64,000 nt of DNA from Lethocerus indicus (Eukaryota > Arthropoda > Insecta > Hemiptera > Belostomatidae), in contig JACDQD010000103.1 of NCBI GenBank assembly GCA_019843655.1, positions 7,068,001 to 7,132,000 on the forward strand, written 5' to 3'. This document shows, piece after piece, positions 1 to 14,206 of this stretch. Both the position numbers and the translations under genes were made by a program. Numbering within the stretch: the stretch's first letter is position 1; every line of letters starts with the position of its first letter. Below the pieces are notes generated by a model. That model was not told the DNA's origin. It was given only the letters and a program-made list of their open reading frames with translations, and searched no databases.

Positions 1-3000
1 CCAAACACATTTCTCTGTTTACTGCTCCGATTTATCTGCCGTTTGAACGAATTTAAATTCGTTTAAATGTTCGATTATTCCGGTAACGCTCTTTAAATTT
101 AAGCTATGCTTTATATTTTAGGGGATGAACATTCTTTGTGCCTAAATTTTTTTGTTTAGCATACAGTCACATTAAATTATAACCCACTAACATATTGAAC
201 TGGTTACCCTACACAGAATCTAAATTTACAAATAATCTAGAGTTGGGACCACTTGGGGGCAGGTGTTACAGCATAACTCAGAAATATGTTCGAGAAAGTG
301 GTTAGTAAGTAGTGATTATGAAATGAAAACCCACTGCCTGTATAAAGCAGCAGTACTATTGATAACAGAAAGTGTAAAAGGTCATTTACAATTGATTTAA
401 ATCGAATCTTTAATATTAATAATGCGATATAACTACAGCATTATTTAATTAATTATTATAAGTTTATCACCAGCATTATTGATTATATTCCATCGAATAA
501 TCAGAGTGAATGAGAATGAGAGTGTTCATGTAAGAATCTTTACAAGACTCTTACATGAACAGCTATATCGAACAAGAGAAAGGTAACGTATAAACAAAGT
601 AATTTATAGATGAACATGAATTTTGCGGTGAACGTGATGATTCACTCAAATAGAAGACCGTTATTATCATTATCCTTTAATGGTTGGTTAATCCAAATGA
701 GCATTAAATAAATTCAAATGAGTATACTACATACTAAATTACCAACTGCTATCGTAAACAATTAAAAGTTGTAATTATTTCACTGAATTTCACTTCTACC
801 TAAATTGTTGTTTTGAAATATAATTCAGCACGCAATACAAAATTATACAATCTATTATTCATTATCGCTTAATTAAATCAGATCGGTTAATTAAAACAAT
901 GAAGGTTATTGCAGCCTTCAGTCTGCATTGTTTCAAATACAATTTCACAATCATTGAATTATTAATTTTAAATTTGTTGCAAAATACATACAGGTAATAT
1001 ATTTGTCAACAGTCAATGTTTTTATTATGACGTTTAAACTTGGTATATTTAGCAAAAATAATAATAAAACAAAACAAATAGTAGTTTTATGTATGCTCTA
1101 TTTTTATAAGTAAACGTATCAGGTTAGTATTATTAAATTCAAATGTATTACGGATTTCCTAACATCTGAATGTTACCAACTATACAGGCATAAGTTATTA
1201 AATTGTACAATTTAAAATCATTGTCTAAAGTTGAAAAAGAATGACTACCCAGTATAGTAGGGCTGTAGACCTGAATCCCTGACCTCGTAAAAATACACAG
1301 AATATACAAAGTGCAATATACACACAGTGCAATGTAGTTTTTATACAACGAATAGTTGAATTAAAAAATGTACACGGATATATCTGTCTCGAATTCTAGC
1401 CTATTCTATTGTTCTTTAAAATATATAATTAAGCGCCTAGTGTGAGTAATTAATTTAAAAAACAATTATAGAAAAACCGGACAGCCATTAGGAATATAAT
1501 GGGACTGTTGGATTGAAAGGTATCCAGGAGAAATGAGATAAGAGGTTGGCGGGAGTAATAATAACGGTAAATCGGTTGGAGGAGGCCCCCTAAGGTCCTT
1601 GTTAAGCCATCAAGTTGCTTCAATTATGTTGTCATCCTGCAAGAGATATTTCCATTTCGGGGAGCCCATATCTGTTTTAGCGAAAGTACGATACTGTTTC
1701 AGGAATCGTGTTATGTAATTCATGGCAAGTGAACTTTATTTTCCTTCCTTTACAAGCACAGATTATATGAAGTATAGCTGTTGGATTAAATTTTACTTTG
1801 TGTGGAATTCCTTCAAATCTCCTACCATTGTTGAAATTACAAAATAAATCTTTATTATAAAATAACATCACTTTGGGGTTTAAGAAACTTCAGGGACTAG
1901 CAATATCAATTTTGTATTATTCTGCGTTATGTAAATTATACATCCAGATGGAAGAACATAATATTATATATCCTATTTGAGTTTAGTATTTAAATACCCT
2001 GTTAAGTAAATAAGGTTATTCATTCTGAACTGGTTTTCGATGACAAAATACACCGACAATTAAACAAGTAATAAGGACGATAAGGGGAAACAGGTTAAGT
2101 GCATTTGAAAGTGAACAGGCCCCAATGAGTTTGGAAATGTTTTGATAAATAAAGTGGGAATGATATTTTTTCGATCAAGAAGGCATTAGGCTAAGATAAA
2201 ATAATAATATGCTGTGTACAAGATTTCCAAGAAGAATTTCCAATAGAAACACATCTGTTCATCACTACAACTCCCCACGAAATTCGAAACGCACAAGTAT
2301 TAAAAAAGTATTAAATATAATTAAATAGAAATGATAGGTCTGATTGAGGCAATATGATTAATTTTATTCGCCTATTCGATGACACATTTTCATGTTAATA
2401 AACGCATATTCACGTCGAGATACTATACCTTCCCGGCAGTACCTTTAACGTAAACTCAAGGACTCCAAAATTTGCAATTGGACCGAGCGATTCCGCTAGG
2501 AACAACAGATGGGCGTGTCGTTGAGAGACGAACGGTAGTGGAAGAGCCCACGCTACCAAGTGCGACCTCAACTCCAGTATGCTAATAACCGACCAATAAT
2601 CGCCTAACAGGTTCCTGCAGGTAAAACTATTTCGGGAGATGTCAATATTGGGACAACTCGCTATTTAATAGAAAATAACAACTGCGGTAATCGCAGTGCA
2701 GTAACAATATTCATACCGCGAATTTGTCAGAGGGAAGATTATTAAAATAATTTTTTAAATAAATATAAATGTATAAATACGCAATACATGGTGTTGCAAT
2801 ATTTATATTTACCGTTCTACTCGGAAAACGCATGCCGAATTATCGGTGTAGCTCAATAAGAGGAGAAATCGTGTGGGGGAACCTCCCACCGTAGGAAAAT
2901 TTTACCCCATATCGGCATAATAGTCGTAATTATCAATATTTTAAATATCCGCCTATGCATTTTAGAGGGCTGCACGAGACAGTAGTATTAAAGATAAATA

Positions 3001-4379
3001 TTAGGGAACAAATTGGATATGTAGGATCTATCGACCGCGTAAAGTCTTACCAGATCGAAGATGCAGACACTCATTTTAACAATGTAATAAGTCGAAACCG
3101 AATATGGCATTTTCGAAATAATCGCCGACTCGGACACAGTTCATGCATATTAATGGCGATAAATTAGGAAACAAGCCGTTTGAACCGATCGGATCTAACC
3201 CACATTCACAAAATTGGCCAAATCAATTACCGGGGTCCGAAATAGGGCCCCGGCTCCTTTCCGAAGTTTCCATCGGCGATGCGTACACTTTCCGATCAGA
3301 TTGGCGACGCAGAAACGCCTACGTGATCTGGCACCGCCCAACAGGAATGTACCATCGCCAATTTGCCAATCGGCCCCCTAGCCGCCCGGTACTCACCGAT
3401 GCTAATCTCCCTATTGTTTGCTAACCGGGATGTCTAATGTATCTTTTGTCTTCTGAGCCGCCGGGTCAAAATAGAAACAGAACGCCGGGCACAGAGCGGA
3501 GCATTTCTACTCTTACTCCATGCGTGTATCTGAGAACACTTTGCAAAACTTTCGAAGAATACTGACGAATATAATTCAAAATATTGTTGGCGCTGATATA
3601 GCGCGATATAAATATAGCGGGACCGAAGGACAAAATAAATAAAATAAAGAAAACAAAAGACATACTGGGTCGGGATGGCTATGTTATAAAGGACTTCCTT
3701 CTCATAGATAGACTGCAATCACTAAAGTTGGAGATTCACCTACATTCCCAAATAAACTTTAGATACTCTGGCCTGTAGTCAAAAATAACGAGGAAGGGTA
3801 CTGTGTACGAGGGTGAAAGAAAGAAAATGAATATTTCGCGAGTATAGCGTTAAGCAGTCGTTAAACGATGTCATACTTTAGTATAAAATATAATAATATA
3901 TAGTAGAAATGGCGGCACGGGTATATGCACACTCCTGTACGATTGAATGGCCGATAGAAAGGTCTTTATGTTCTCGGCCGGGTGTCTTATTTCATACACG
4001 AGACAACCTGCCGAAGACAAACCAGAATGCACTACGAGGGGAGACCCGTACACAGACATCAGCGGTATATTTGCAAACAAAGAGAAATCCCGGGATAATT
4101 TGCAAGGGGCACACCTACGAGGACAGGAAACGGGGGACTTGTTCTAGCACTGTGCCATAATTCATCGGTACGGTTCGAACCTGACTTCGAGCAGTCCCAT
4201 GTCCCGATGGGCACTACCTACAACAGTTCTCTGGATCAACGTCGTTCCAATCCTCTATAATAAAAGACACAAGGTGGTAAATACGGGCCCCGTTTAGTAT
4301 TCAAATCACGACCCGGGGACAGATGGGCTTTATCGGAAAACTTAAAAATCTTCCAGTCTCCAAATGACTATCCTTTTCT
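1..4379. other. Gene-free AT-rich intergenic or intronic DNA
   Basis: No open frame longer than about 95 codons on either strand, and none shows domain-like composition or splice-linked continuation. The overlapping short frames at 2,955-4,160 on both strands coincide with a local GC rise, where stop codons are rarer, so they are read as chance. A short perfect hairpin lies at 523-561. I see no RNA gene or transposon coding remnant here. Confidence 0.6.
523..561. repeat. Short perfect hairpin (13-bp stem, 13-nt loop)
   Basis: The 13 bases at 523-535 (TGTTCATGTAAGA) are exactly reverse-complementary to 549-561 (TCTTACATGAACA), with 13 bases between. The stem is shorter than a typical pre-miRNA. 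It could be a structured RNA or DNA element, or chance in a 64 kb window. Confidence 0.7.
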
Positions 4380-4498
4380 CTATCTCGAGCGAGCACCTCG
4401 CTCGTCCGCGCGATAAAAATCCCGAGGTGTGGTCTCTTTCATTAAGCAGTTATTAGGACCCCGGCTATAATTAGTGCCGATGTTATCGAAAATAGAGT

Positions 4499-4556
<58 letters not shown>

Positions 4557-5340
4557 GAGATCGTCTCTCGGACCGCCCCGGGAATAATAATCGGCGAAGG
4601 TCAAAAAGTCGGCGACAATGGCCGTTTAAACAGCCTGAATCGGCCTTTGAATAAATAAACGGCGGCCGCGGTGGGGAAGGAGCGGGGAAAATTAATTAAT
4701 GAGCCACCACGCCCATCGAGGTTCGAGAAGACGTGTCGCCTCTTCTGGGAGGTTCCCACGTGAAAAGATGGGCCGACACAAATCGATGAATTTTAGTCAT
4801 GTAACAGTCATCATTCTGTCCCGCACGGCGCCGTTGTCGCAACCAATGCCGCATAATATAATATCGACGGGTTAGATATTTTCGACACGTTTTTTCGCCC
4901 TAATTTTTAATTATTCACAACGGCAATTAAGAAACAATGGAGCAGTCTAGACTTTCCCATTTATGTAATAATACGACGAGTACCCTGATCGTAATTTATT
5001 GCTGCCGAGCGGCGATCAACAATCACAACCACGCGTCGAAACATAATATTTGCTTATATTTCACTGACGCTAGAACTGGTTGGGACCAGAAAATAGGCGC
5101 CGTCGTTAATGAAGAGTTGTTTTGAGGTGTGTAGGAGCCGGTAACCGCTGGATGGGACCGAGTGTCGTCCCTCAGGAAGTTATAAATCAAAGCTATAATC
5201 CCTCGGGCTGAAAAGGGGGTTCTTCAGAGCCCTCCCTTTGTCCCCTGGCTCCTCACAACCGGACTCCCTCCTGTGCTACCCCTGCACCACCCACACTAAG
5301 CCACCTTTATACCTCCACTGAATGTCACAACACAGTGGAC
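4380..5340. other. GC/CpG-rich island with embedded CT microsatellite
   Basis: This stretch has clustered CpG (for example CGGCGGCCGCGG near 4,661) mixed with homeodomain-like AT cores (TTAATTAATG near 4,693) and several GATAAAA/TTATCG words. There is no convincing coding frame. The texture fits a promoter or enhancer-type element, but no initiator, TATA box or linked exon can be assigned. From about 5,210 it becomes C-rich on the plus strand. Confidence 0.35.
4500..4554. repeat. (CT)n microsatellite, about 55 bp
   Basis: Uninterrupted CT/TC dinucleotide repeat. On the complementary strand it is a GAGA-type tract, the kind of motif bound by GAGA factor in insects. It sits inside a CpG-rich island, so a regulatory role is possible but only inferred. 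Confidence 0.95.
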
Positions 5341-8300
5341 GCCAGTTTGGCACCGGCAATATATGAAGAAAATAGCTTCACATAATTCTCAATCCAAAGA
5401 AAACTGATTTCGAAATTATAATCATATATCAATAACAGAACCATCAGTTCAAGAAAAAATAAAAATGGTTTAAAATTCGATTTTTTCTTTCCTTATATAG
5501 CCCAATATAACTCGACATGCTGTAACATTCACCTAAGAAAAGGGATTATATAAACAATTCTATGCGAAAAATATAAACATTGTAACGCGCATTTAAAATT
5601 TGACGAGTTACGTGAGCAGTCATTATCATTTATATTCATTATATAATCATTGTATTCATATTTATGTCTATATATACACAGTAGAAAGTTATTCTTACAC
5701 CGCCCCAGTGAAAATGAAATTTCTTATATAATTTCTCAGTTTTCCAATAGTGCGTTCTTTTTCCATCGGGCGCTATTATTAATGGCGTGTGGAGTTGAGA
5801 TTTCACCGAACAGTCGGCGATTAGTCGGAGTTCAATTTATTTTCTATTTATAATTACGTTACGGAGAGTCTTTATAAGAATCCCGCGGTAATCAACGGTC
5901 GATTATGTTAAGAGCGCATTATTAAGGGGCCCGCCCACGCCGGATTTTATCGCCAATCAGTAATTGACCCGAGGAGAGTGTCCGATCTTTCTCGGTCTTT
6001 TCCCGGAGGTGAGCGAACAATGATGTCCGTCCGGCCGGTAGATCCGCCATGGGCAGGGATTATAGTCCCGGTGCCAAGAGAGAGAGAGTACTCCGGGTTA
6101 TTAAACAGCGCACGATTTTCCACACGGAGAATTATTCATACGAGTGACAACTCGAGCGTTCGGACTTGAGATTAATTTTTGGCAGCCCTTTGAAGAAAGC
6201 CGAGAGCGGCCACGGATCACGATTTGTATATGTGAAGCAAATATTCACCACTTTTCTACCACTTCCGAATCGACATTAATGTTTCGAGCCGCACACAATG
6301 TTTCGAGTGAGTTACGCGTGATCCCTACTAAGCGCGGCGAATATTTGCTTCACATATACAAATCGTGATCCCTCATATACATGAAATATATATGAAATAA
6401 ATTGAGTCTAACGAAACAGAAATAGCACAAGGGGCAGGCACTCCAGAGGGCCAATGGTGATTATTTATTAGAACGTATTATACGTTTATTGTTTATACGA
6501 TTTCAGAAGAGAATACACATGGTAACCCTATGATCAGAGGTATACATTTTCTAATTTTCGCCTGTTTATACCTCGCCGTTTAATGAGGACCGATATTAGT
6601 CCTGATAATATACATTATCATATATAAGCTTTTATTGACTTGTCCAAAACGACCTAAGGGGCAAGTTAACGTAAGTAGATATACGTAAAAATAAACTAAG
6701 ATAATGCAAGCCATTAAACTAATTAGAGGTACACGTGATTAAGTACATGATTTTAATGTGATATTAACCTATTAAAGTCTGGTCTGACACAATTTACGAT
6801 AATGTGTAACAAACATTATCTTAAGGTTTACCTTTTATTCGAGGACAATTAACTCCAAAAGACTCGAAGTGCTCATTTACTATTAATAGAATTATCATTG
6901 GAGTACTGAGAATAGAAGTAAGTCATTTTTCAATATCCAAACTAATTTAAAATATGTTTTACCGCTAAAACTGTGCGTACAATAGAACCGGTATATTTGG
7001 CTTACTCAAATTGTTATGGTTTACAAAATTTTAAAAACGTTTAATCGAGCCGACATTTGCATAAACATAATCTGAATCAGAAAAATTACCGTATTAAATT
7101 CGTCGTCATTATCGCGAAAGATTAGATTGGATTAAACTTACATTTTCGGATACTTTTTTAGGTTTAAGAGCGAGGCGAATAGATTGACGATATAGGTAGG
7201 AGGCGTTATTGGCCAGGTGGGTGTAACAGGTTTGCCGGCCCGACACAGACATAACACCGGCTCCTCTCCCTCCGACACCTCCTTCGTCGTACTTTCATTA
7301 AACAATAAACTTCAAAGATATATATACTCGCATTACATAAACCCCACTCCCTTGGAGACGCGGTCGATTTCTCAATGTATAAAACATCCGAGGCTTGGGA
7401 ACACGGGCTACACTACACGCGTACACGATTTCGAGAAAGGGTATAATCTGACTGTTCAATTCCAATAGCCGATTCTAGCGTTTCATGCCGGTAGTATATA
7501 GGGAGCTCTGCCGAAAACCTGTCGCACAGATTATAGATAGGTGCAGAATGAGGCTTAATAATAAATATCATCAATAATGAAATTCTGTTTTTGAGCAATT
7601 TGAAATGGATAAAAATAATAGGTATAAGACAGCATGAAAGCGTAAAATTCGTTTATATCAAATCCTACGTATTTACTCATCAAACTATACATAATATTGC
7701 ACAAGAGAAACAAAATATTTTTTTTTACTTCATGTAACTGCTACAGTTGCAGACCATCACTTCCCTCAACAAAGGTCACTAGGAGTTTTTGATATAGCAC
7801 AAACACCTCCTGGGTTGGCGAATACCAGTTGAATAATAACAAGAAAGAGTATTGCTTCAATGTGTAAATAATTTAAACTATTACAAAGACTGATTATCTG
7901 AATCGACGGTATCCTTTTGGGCAACTTGGTCTGTTAAGAAATACAGTGATTAATAGAAGTGCGCGACCTCCGACGGGGTCGCGACCTCTTGCAAACTCTT
8001 CAGACTTCGTACATTGGACCAAAGTTTCTAATTTCTACCTCTCGTGGAAGGCACCAGAAAAGATATGAAATGGGTGAAGTCGATTTTGTTTGAAGTGACT
8101 GTCGGGAATACGCGAGATAGAAATGTCTACACTGGGCCACACATGAAGACACTTGTTGAAGGCGATATTAAAATCAATATTGACCGGCCCTGGTCCACCA
8201 GAATTGCCCAAGGCAACTCAGATTTTTATCTGCATCGCTAATTTGAATATTCTGACAGAGACAAATTAAGCCAAATTATTAACAAATTACATTGAAAGCG

Positions 8301-11300
8301 GTCCTCGCATGTAAATCGTAAATTAAATGCGGGGATAAATGAACGAAATATTTTATATTTTCCGCTATCGAACTTATTACAGACCTGTTACACCGGAACT
8401 TTGCATCAAATAAACTGAATGAAGGAATCGTTTAATTCGACGTGTCGTATTCATTCAAAACCTCGCTCTCTTGAGAAGTCTAAACGATAGAATATCCTAT
8501 TCTATGGTGCCGACATGTCTTCATTAAGTGAACATATCTTCATTAGTCCTAATGGGACTCATAGAGTGGCTTATAAAGGTTCGAAACGAGCTTATCAACG
8601 GAGCCCGGTCCTGGAATTCCACTCGCTCTCTCGGCCCCCCTCATGAAGGGTTCAGAGGGTTCACACTTATGGGCTATTTTTACGCGGAGTGAAAAATCTC
8701 ATAAAACGAGTTTGCAGGATAGCGGTCATGAATCATCCATTAATTAACGGCCGTATGACGCAAGTTGTTCCTCGTTAAATTTCACTCCCATGCTTCGCCT
8801 TCCCACAGTATTGAAAAATGCTCCTTACAATGAACACTTGAAAATATGGCAGCGTAAATTCAGTCGATGCTAAATCAATATTAACCAGCGGACATACATA
8901 AGATTATAGTAATTGAAGACAGTAAATTTCCACGAACTCAATCACAGTTAGTATGTCATTATGACTTGTCATTTCCGTTTACCAAATTTACTTAACGAAA
9001 AAATCACATAACTGTCGTGTAACTGCTAAAATCAAAACTATAATTGCAAATGCGATTATTTATATTGTTTTATTAACTGCACAGGGAAACCAACCGAATA
9101 CTACTGACGATGGCTGTTGAATTCCGCAAAACCCCTTTCTATACTCGTGTATATTTTAATGTTTAATGAACGGCTATTAAGGTTGCTCTTTTTTTCACTT
9201 TGTTTTAATGAGCGAGTTATGAACCGATTTCAGTGCAAATTGTACTAGAACAATAGTATTTCATCCCCACGAATTCCAATAATTTACCTGCCATAGGAAG
9301 GAATAAATATAATGACTGAATAAGGAAAGGGAAAGTTCCCAGGTTGGGCGGAAACATTCATTAAATGAAGTTGCTTCCTTTTCGTTGAGAAAACTGTAAT
9401 TCTATTAAGTTGGAGTTCGTCCGCGAGTTCTTTCGCACAACAAAGTGGCCGTTTAAAGCACTTTCTGACATTAGCAAGGAGACGACAATGACCGTAAGGC
9501 TAACTTCGACAATAGAATTACTTGCAACGCCGAGGATAAATTAAGACGCGTGAGAAAATCAACTAAACTGGAAGTCAATGGACCGATTTTTTATTTCATA
9601 CACATCTAACACGCCCTGCATTAAAAACCTAAAGTTAAAAATTTAAGTCACTGAAAACTAAAAGGCGGCCGAAAATGTGTTGCTGTGGGAATGGGATACA
9701 CTATATAAAATTTATCAAATGATTTGCTAAACCCGGAACGATACCTGAGTAGTTATTGCTAAAGGTATTATTTGATCTGCTGGGAATTTCGAGTTTTCAC
9801 AGCTCCTAATGTAGTACGTTTGCATCAGATCTCTAGACACAACGAAGGACTGAAAACAATTGTAATAATAAATAAATAAATGCTCGGAATAATAGTGTCA
9901 TCATTTGCGAAAGTCCCGAAGCGCCTTCAACGGTCCTGAATTGTTCACTAATTCCAGACTTTAATAATCGTTGAGTTCGCAATTGTTTTCGATAAATCAA
10001 ATGTTGACATATGGTCCTGGATAGGAGCGTGTCTAATTTCCCCCCATAGGAAGTAATGCGCGAGGAGTGGCCTATTAGCAAATGCTTTATCCAGGTCAAG
10101 TGGGGGAGCCATGTGGGCAAGAAATGTGGACAAATAATTTACCCACCGATCAGAGTGGACAAGTCCGAAAACGTTTTCAAATACCGCGTATCAGAATTTC
10201 GGTCTGGTTTGGGTGGGTGATCAGTTAGAATCAAATCATTTCACATTTTAATAGTACAATAGCACTATTAGCAATAATCGGGAGATGGTCTTGAACAGTT
10301 ATTTTGAAAGTGAAACTATTCAATTCGGACATTGATAAATACCAAGGAATTTTACACAGGCGGTCTGTCAATTAGTTTAACACCGTTCCAATTACATTTT
10401 ATCACAATTTTAGAAATAATTATGGAGACCGAATCTGTCATCGAATTGCGAATAACGCAAGTTATCTAATATTATTGATGACGTGAACATTGTACGGTTA
10501 ATGTATGTAAGTTGAAAAAACAAATTTAATTAAAATCGTGACATTAAAGATGATTCATGGACAACCTTCCAAACAGCGGATACTAATACAATTCTGCAAT
10601 GGGGGGTCCAGTAATTATCAAATTTTTGTCAAAGCCACAATGTGAACATTAGCAGTGTGATAGTAAATTTAGTAAGAATTCAATACTTCCCAGTAAGAAT
10701 ATCAGTTTTCAGTAAATCTCATTTCTGAACAGTTCCTCAGGAAAAGTTTCAACTCTGGGCACGCATTCAAATATCAGCCCGTTATCGCCTCCATCTGGAG
10801 AACTGCACTTTCCAAGAAACCGATCCGTATTGGAAAAATAGTTCACGGCCGTATCCGTTGAAATGTTGTACGTTTGTTTTCACAACTATTTATCTTTTAA
10901 CCATTTAAGGTTTTTTTGTTTTATCTTAATTCAAGTGTGGAAATGCCTTCAATCGGCCTGAAGGCCGGAAACCGAAGGTCACTGTGGACAGCGAAGCGGT
11001 CCGCTTAGAATTGGGACAGACGTCTCACGTTCATCGCAACCAACCGGACATAAATCGACGCATCTGGTCTCTTCTTCACGAACACAGTCAATATAAGGTT
11101 TTAATTATGACATTTGATGGGAAGTGTGCTGAAATGTCAGCACATAGAACGTTCAATCGACCGAACATTTGGTCGCTGACCCTGAATTTTACATATGTGG
11201 GATTTGCGGAGGGTAAATCACTAACTCAATCCCTTATGTAGCGTGGCGTATTTAAGTAACGCTTCTATAAATGTCATAGTAAATTTCAAAAAAATTCGAC

Positions 11301-14142
11301 AACATTTTACAGTATGAATATTTCACGGAAAGGCGCTATAAGTACGGCCGGGTCAATTATAATAAAGAAATAATAAACGTATATTTAAACGTGTTATGGA
11401 GTGGTCTGCGAAGATTTCAGTGTTGCCGAAGTGGCTTACTTATTTCATCATACTTGTTGGACCTGAGAGAGTTTTCAGAATTCGAATCTTAGGACTTGAA
11501 GTATAGTATTATAATGCTTTATTTTATTTATTAGTTTTTGTTTATAGTATGACAGGCTCAAATAAAGTTTTTCTCGTTTGCGATGTTTATTTTCATCCCA
11601 TTAACCTTAGTAAGTACTAGAAAATCAATTATGGGGCCTATTAGTGTTGGCTCGGACGTTTTTATGTGTATATTTTTCTCTGTTTTATATCCCGCGCAAT
11701 TGTGCTGGTCGGCGATATGTTCGATTATGTGTAATTTATATTCAGATTACATTCTTTTATGTACAATGTATTAAATATGACTTCATCAATACGAAACGCG
11801 GGATTATATCCACCACCGACTATGGCAGAAGGCCAGAACCGGCTTACTTTCATACCGGAAACGTATAAAACATTTAAGAACGTTAAAAACATAATTAGAC
11901 GTATTCTAAAACTTGGCATTTGACGCGATTTCGGCAGAAGCGTTAAATTTAGATAAAGCATCCGAGGATTTCACAACTGGTATTCGATGATCTGAAATAC
12001 TTAAAGTGGCAGGCCGAGAATCGGGACCACCGTATTTAAGAGCGGTCAGAGAAATGGCTGAGTTAAAGACATCACGTAGCCAGCCGAGAGACCATGACCC
12101 GTCCTCTCGCAAAGCACAACCGACCACTGGACACAGAACAGCGCTAACATACAATTATTTCTCGTCTTGATGACGAAACGGCATAGAATCCTGGAACTTT
12201 AACGGACTGTGTAATGAATTAAAAAAATTCGGCTATTGCAAATACCCGGTGAACTCTTCAACAAGGAGCGGAACTGAGCTGTCCTCGGATCTACGAGAGC
12301 CGCTAATGAAACCTCGACAACAATGCACTCCCCACTGAGGCATGGATATTCATTGTATAACTTTTTCTACCAGTGTTTCAAATCATGTTTTTTTCCTGCG
12401 ACGAACATATTATATCCCCGAGGAATGCCACCGAAAGTCCGTAAAATGCGAAATGATTTACAGCCTCGGGGGACCTAAGTCCGGCCATATGCCGGCTTGG
12501 GGATGTCAACCCGCCGACGCTTTCCAACAAAAAATCGGTGGGTTTGTACTGATTTATGCGGAGGAGTCTGGGATAAAAACAAACAGAATTTTTGGCGGGT
12601 GGGCGGGGATGAGCAGGCGCCGCAATGCCCCATCTTGACAGACAACATCTGGCCCCTCGAGAAGACTCGGTCAACCTTCACAACCGCAACTGCTATATAC
12701 CACAACTCTTTCAGAATAACTACTCCAGCCATATACACACCGGATTTTTCCAAACTGCAATATAGTAAGCCATAATTATCATAATGATATACCAATTCAC
12801 GAAAATGCCCAAAGAAAAATGACACAAGACACCGCTAGAAGTTTGGATATAAAATCTCGTAGAAAATGTATTTTAATGCCATATAAGCGCAATAAATATT
12901 TGGTTATTATACTAATGTATAATAGGTTATTCGTATTGATTGTGAACTCTGCCTCCTTAAGTATGAAACGTCTGTAACTACTGGAGATTTAAATGCCCTA
13001 ATGAAAACCTGTCGGAATAGCAAGTCCAAGCGTTACCAACTAAAAATTGAATTTGCAGATAAGACACACTGCAAATTCTTTTTCAAAATATAAAATATGT
13101 ATTATAAACACCTATCAGCCGTAGTTTACTGAGAATCCCTCAAGTGTATTTAATTATAACGAAGTTACTATTAAAAAATTCGTTCGATCGAAACCATAGG
13201 AAGACGTATTATAAGGAAACGCAGTCTAGCGGCCGTGTTATGAATTAAAAATTTAGATATAGTCGAGACAGGAAATTACACAAGGATATTCGCCTATAAA
13301 TATTTATAAGCCACTAAACAGGGACCCAAATTGTAATCCATTCATCTAGCGCACGGAGGCCGTAACTGAACGTAGCGGCCAGTCATTCATTTTTCTAGCT
13401 TACATAAGTGAGTGTAGTCCTTTTTGATTACATATCATTAAATAATGAAATCAAAATGTCCTACAGTGGTAACCCCGTAGGGCGATTGTCAAAGGAGTTG
13501 ACGCAGGTGCTCACCCGCGTATTGTACAATTTCATTAACATAATTTAGGATGTCTTGGCCGTATAGTAAACCTGTGTTCATAATGCTCACCTAACAAGGT
13601 AATTTAAATATTCAGAGTTTCTTTTCATTCCGCGCTCGAGTTACTTCAACTGGTTCTTCACGGGTTTGAATAAGAAGAACACGACAGACTATACCATTTG
13701 ATAAATCAAATCTTGGGTTTGATATAAACCCAATAAAACTTCGGTACGCCCCCAATGTTAAATAATGCACTGTACGGAGATAATAAATATTCATTGCCGA
13801 GATAATATTATTAATCTTCAGACACGTTTTGCAGAACCTGCCTTATCAACAGAGAAGAAATGGCTTAGCCACAATTGTTAATTATGGACGGTTAACAGGA
13901 TCAGAAGGCAGCCGGAAGTGGTTCCAGCCTGACTTATTTTTCGCGATTTACTCAACCCGTGTCGTAAGATGCAGTTTTTCTGTCATCCCGCGTTCCGGAA
14001 TAATCTCAGCTATTTCCGTTCCGTCTATCGCAGATTTTTTTTAGGAATTCAGCGCTCGAGAAAATAGAGCGATATAGAAGTAGCGAGAAGTTAGTGCTTA
14101 AAATAGAACCGAATGATTAAAGGCCTGAATACACTTTCATCG

Positions 14143-14144
<2 letters not shown>
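5341..14144. other. Gene-free stretch, mixed composition
   Basis: Only short, mutually overlapping frames are present, the longest about 116 codons at 12,475-12,825 on the minus strand, facing two other frames in a GC-rich patch. None resembles a known family. The notable structure is the 33-bp inverted repeat at 6,214-6,371. A small GC-rich near-palindrome (CGGCCTGAAGGCCG) lies near 10,953. Nothing else is assignable. Confidence 0.55.
6214..6371. repeat. Perfect 33-bp inverted repeat with 92-nt spacer
   Basis: Bases 6,214-6,246 (starting GGATCACGATTTG, ending GCAAATATTC) are exactly reverse-complementary to 6,339-6,371. Pairing continues weakly inward with a few CG pairs. A transcript would fold into a long hairpin. 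The 92-nt spacer carries a repeated TGTTTCGAG word. No transposase frame or obvious target duplication is visible. Candidates are a hairpin-RNA or miRNA-type precursor, or a small foldback element. Confidence 0.9.

Positions 14145-14199
<55 letters not shown>
14145..14199. repeat. (AT)n microsatellite, about 55 bp
   Basis: Uninterrupted AT dinucleotide tract. The frame that crosses it on the minus strand, a run of Ile-Tyr, is an artefact of the repeat. Confidence 0.97.

Positions 14200-14206
<7 letters not shown>

Noticed and set aside
4150..4200. GGTTCGAACC word near 4,175 as a tRNA B-box
   Set aside because: No A-box at the right distance and no acceptor-stem pairing.
12342..12825. Overlapping frames of 92-116 codons on both strands
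   Set aside because: Several frames open at once on both strands is the mark of a local GC rise, not of a gene; none shows a known domain.
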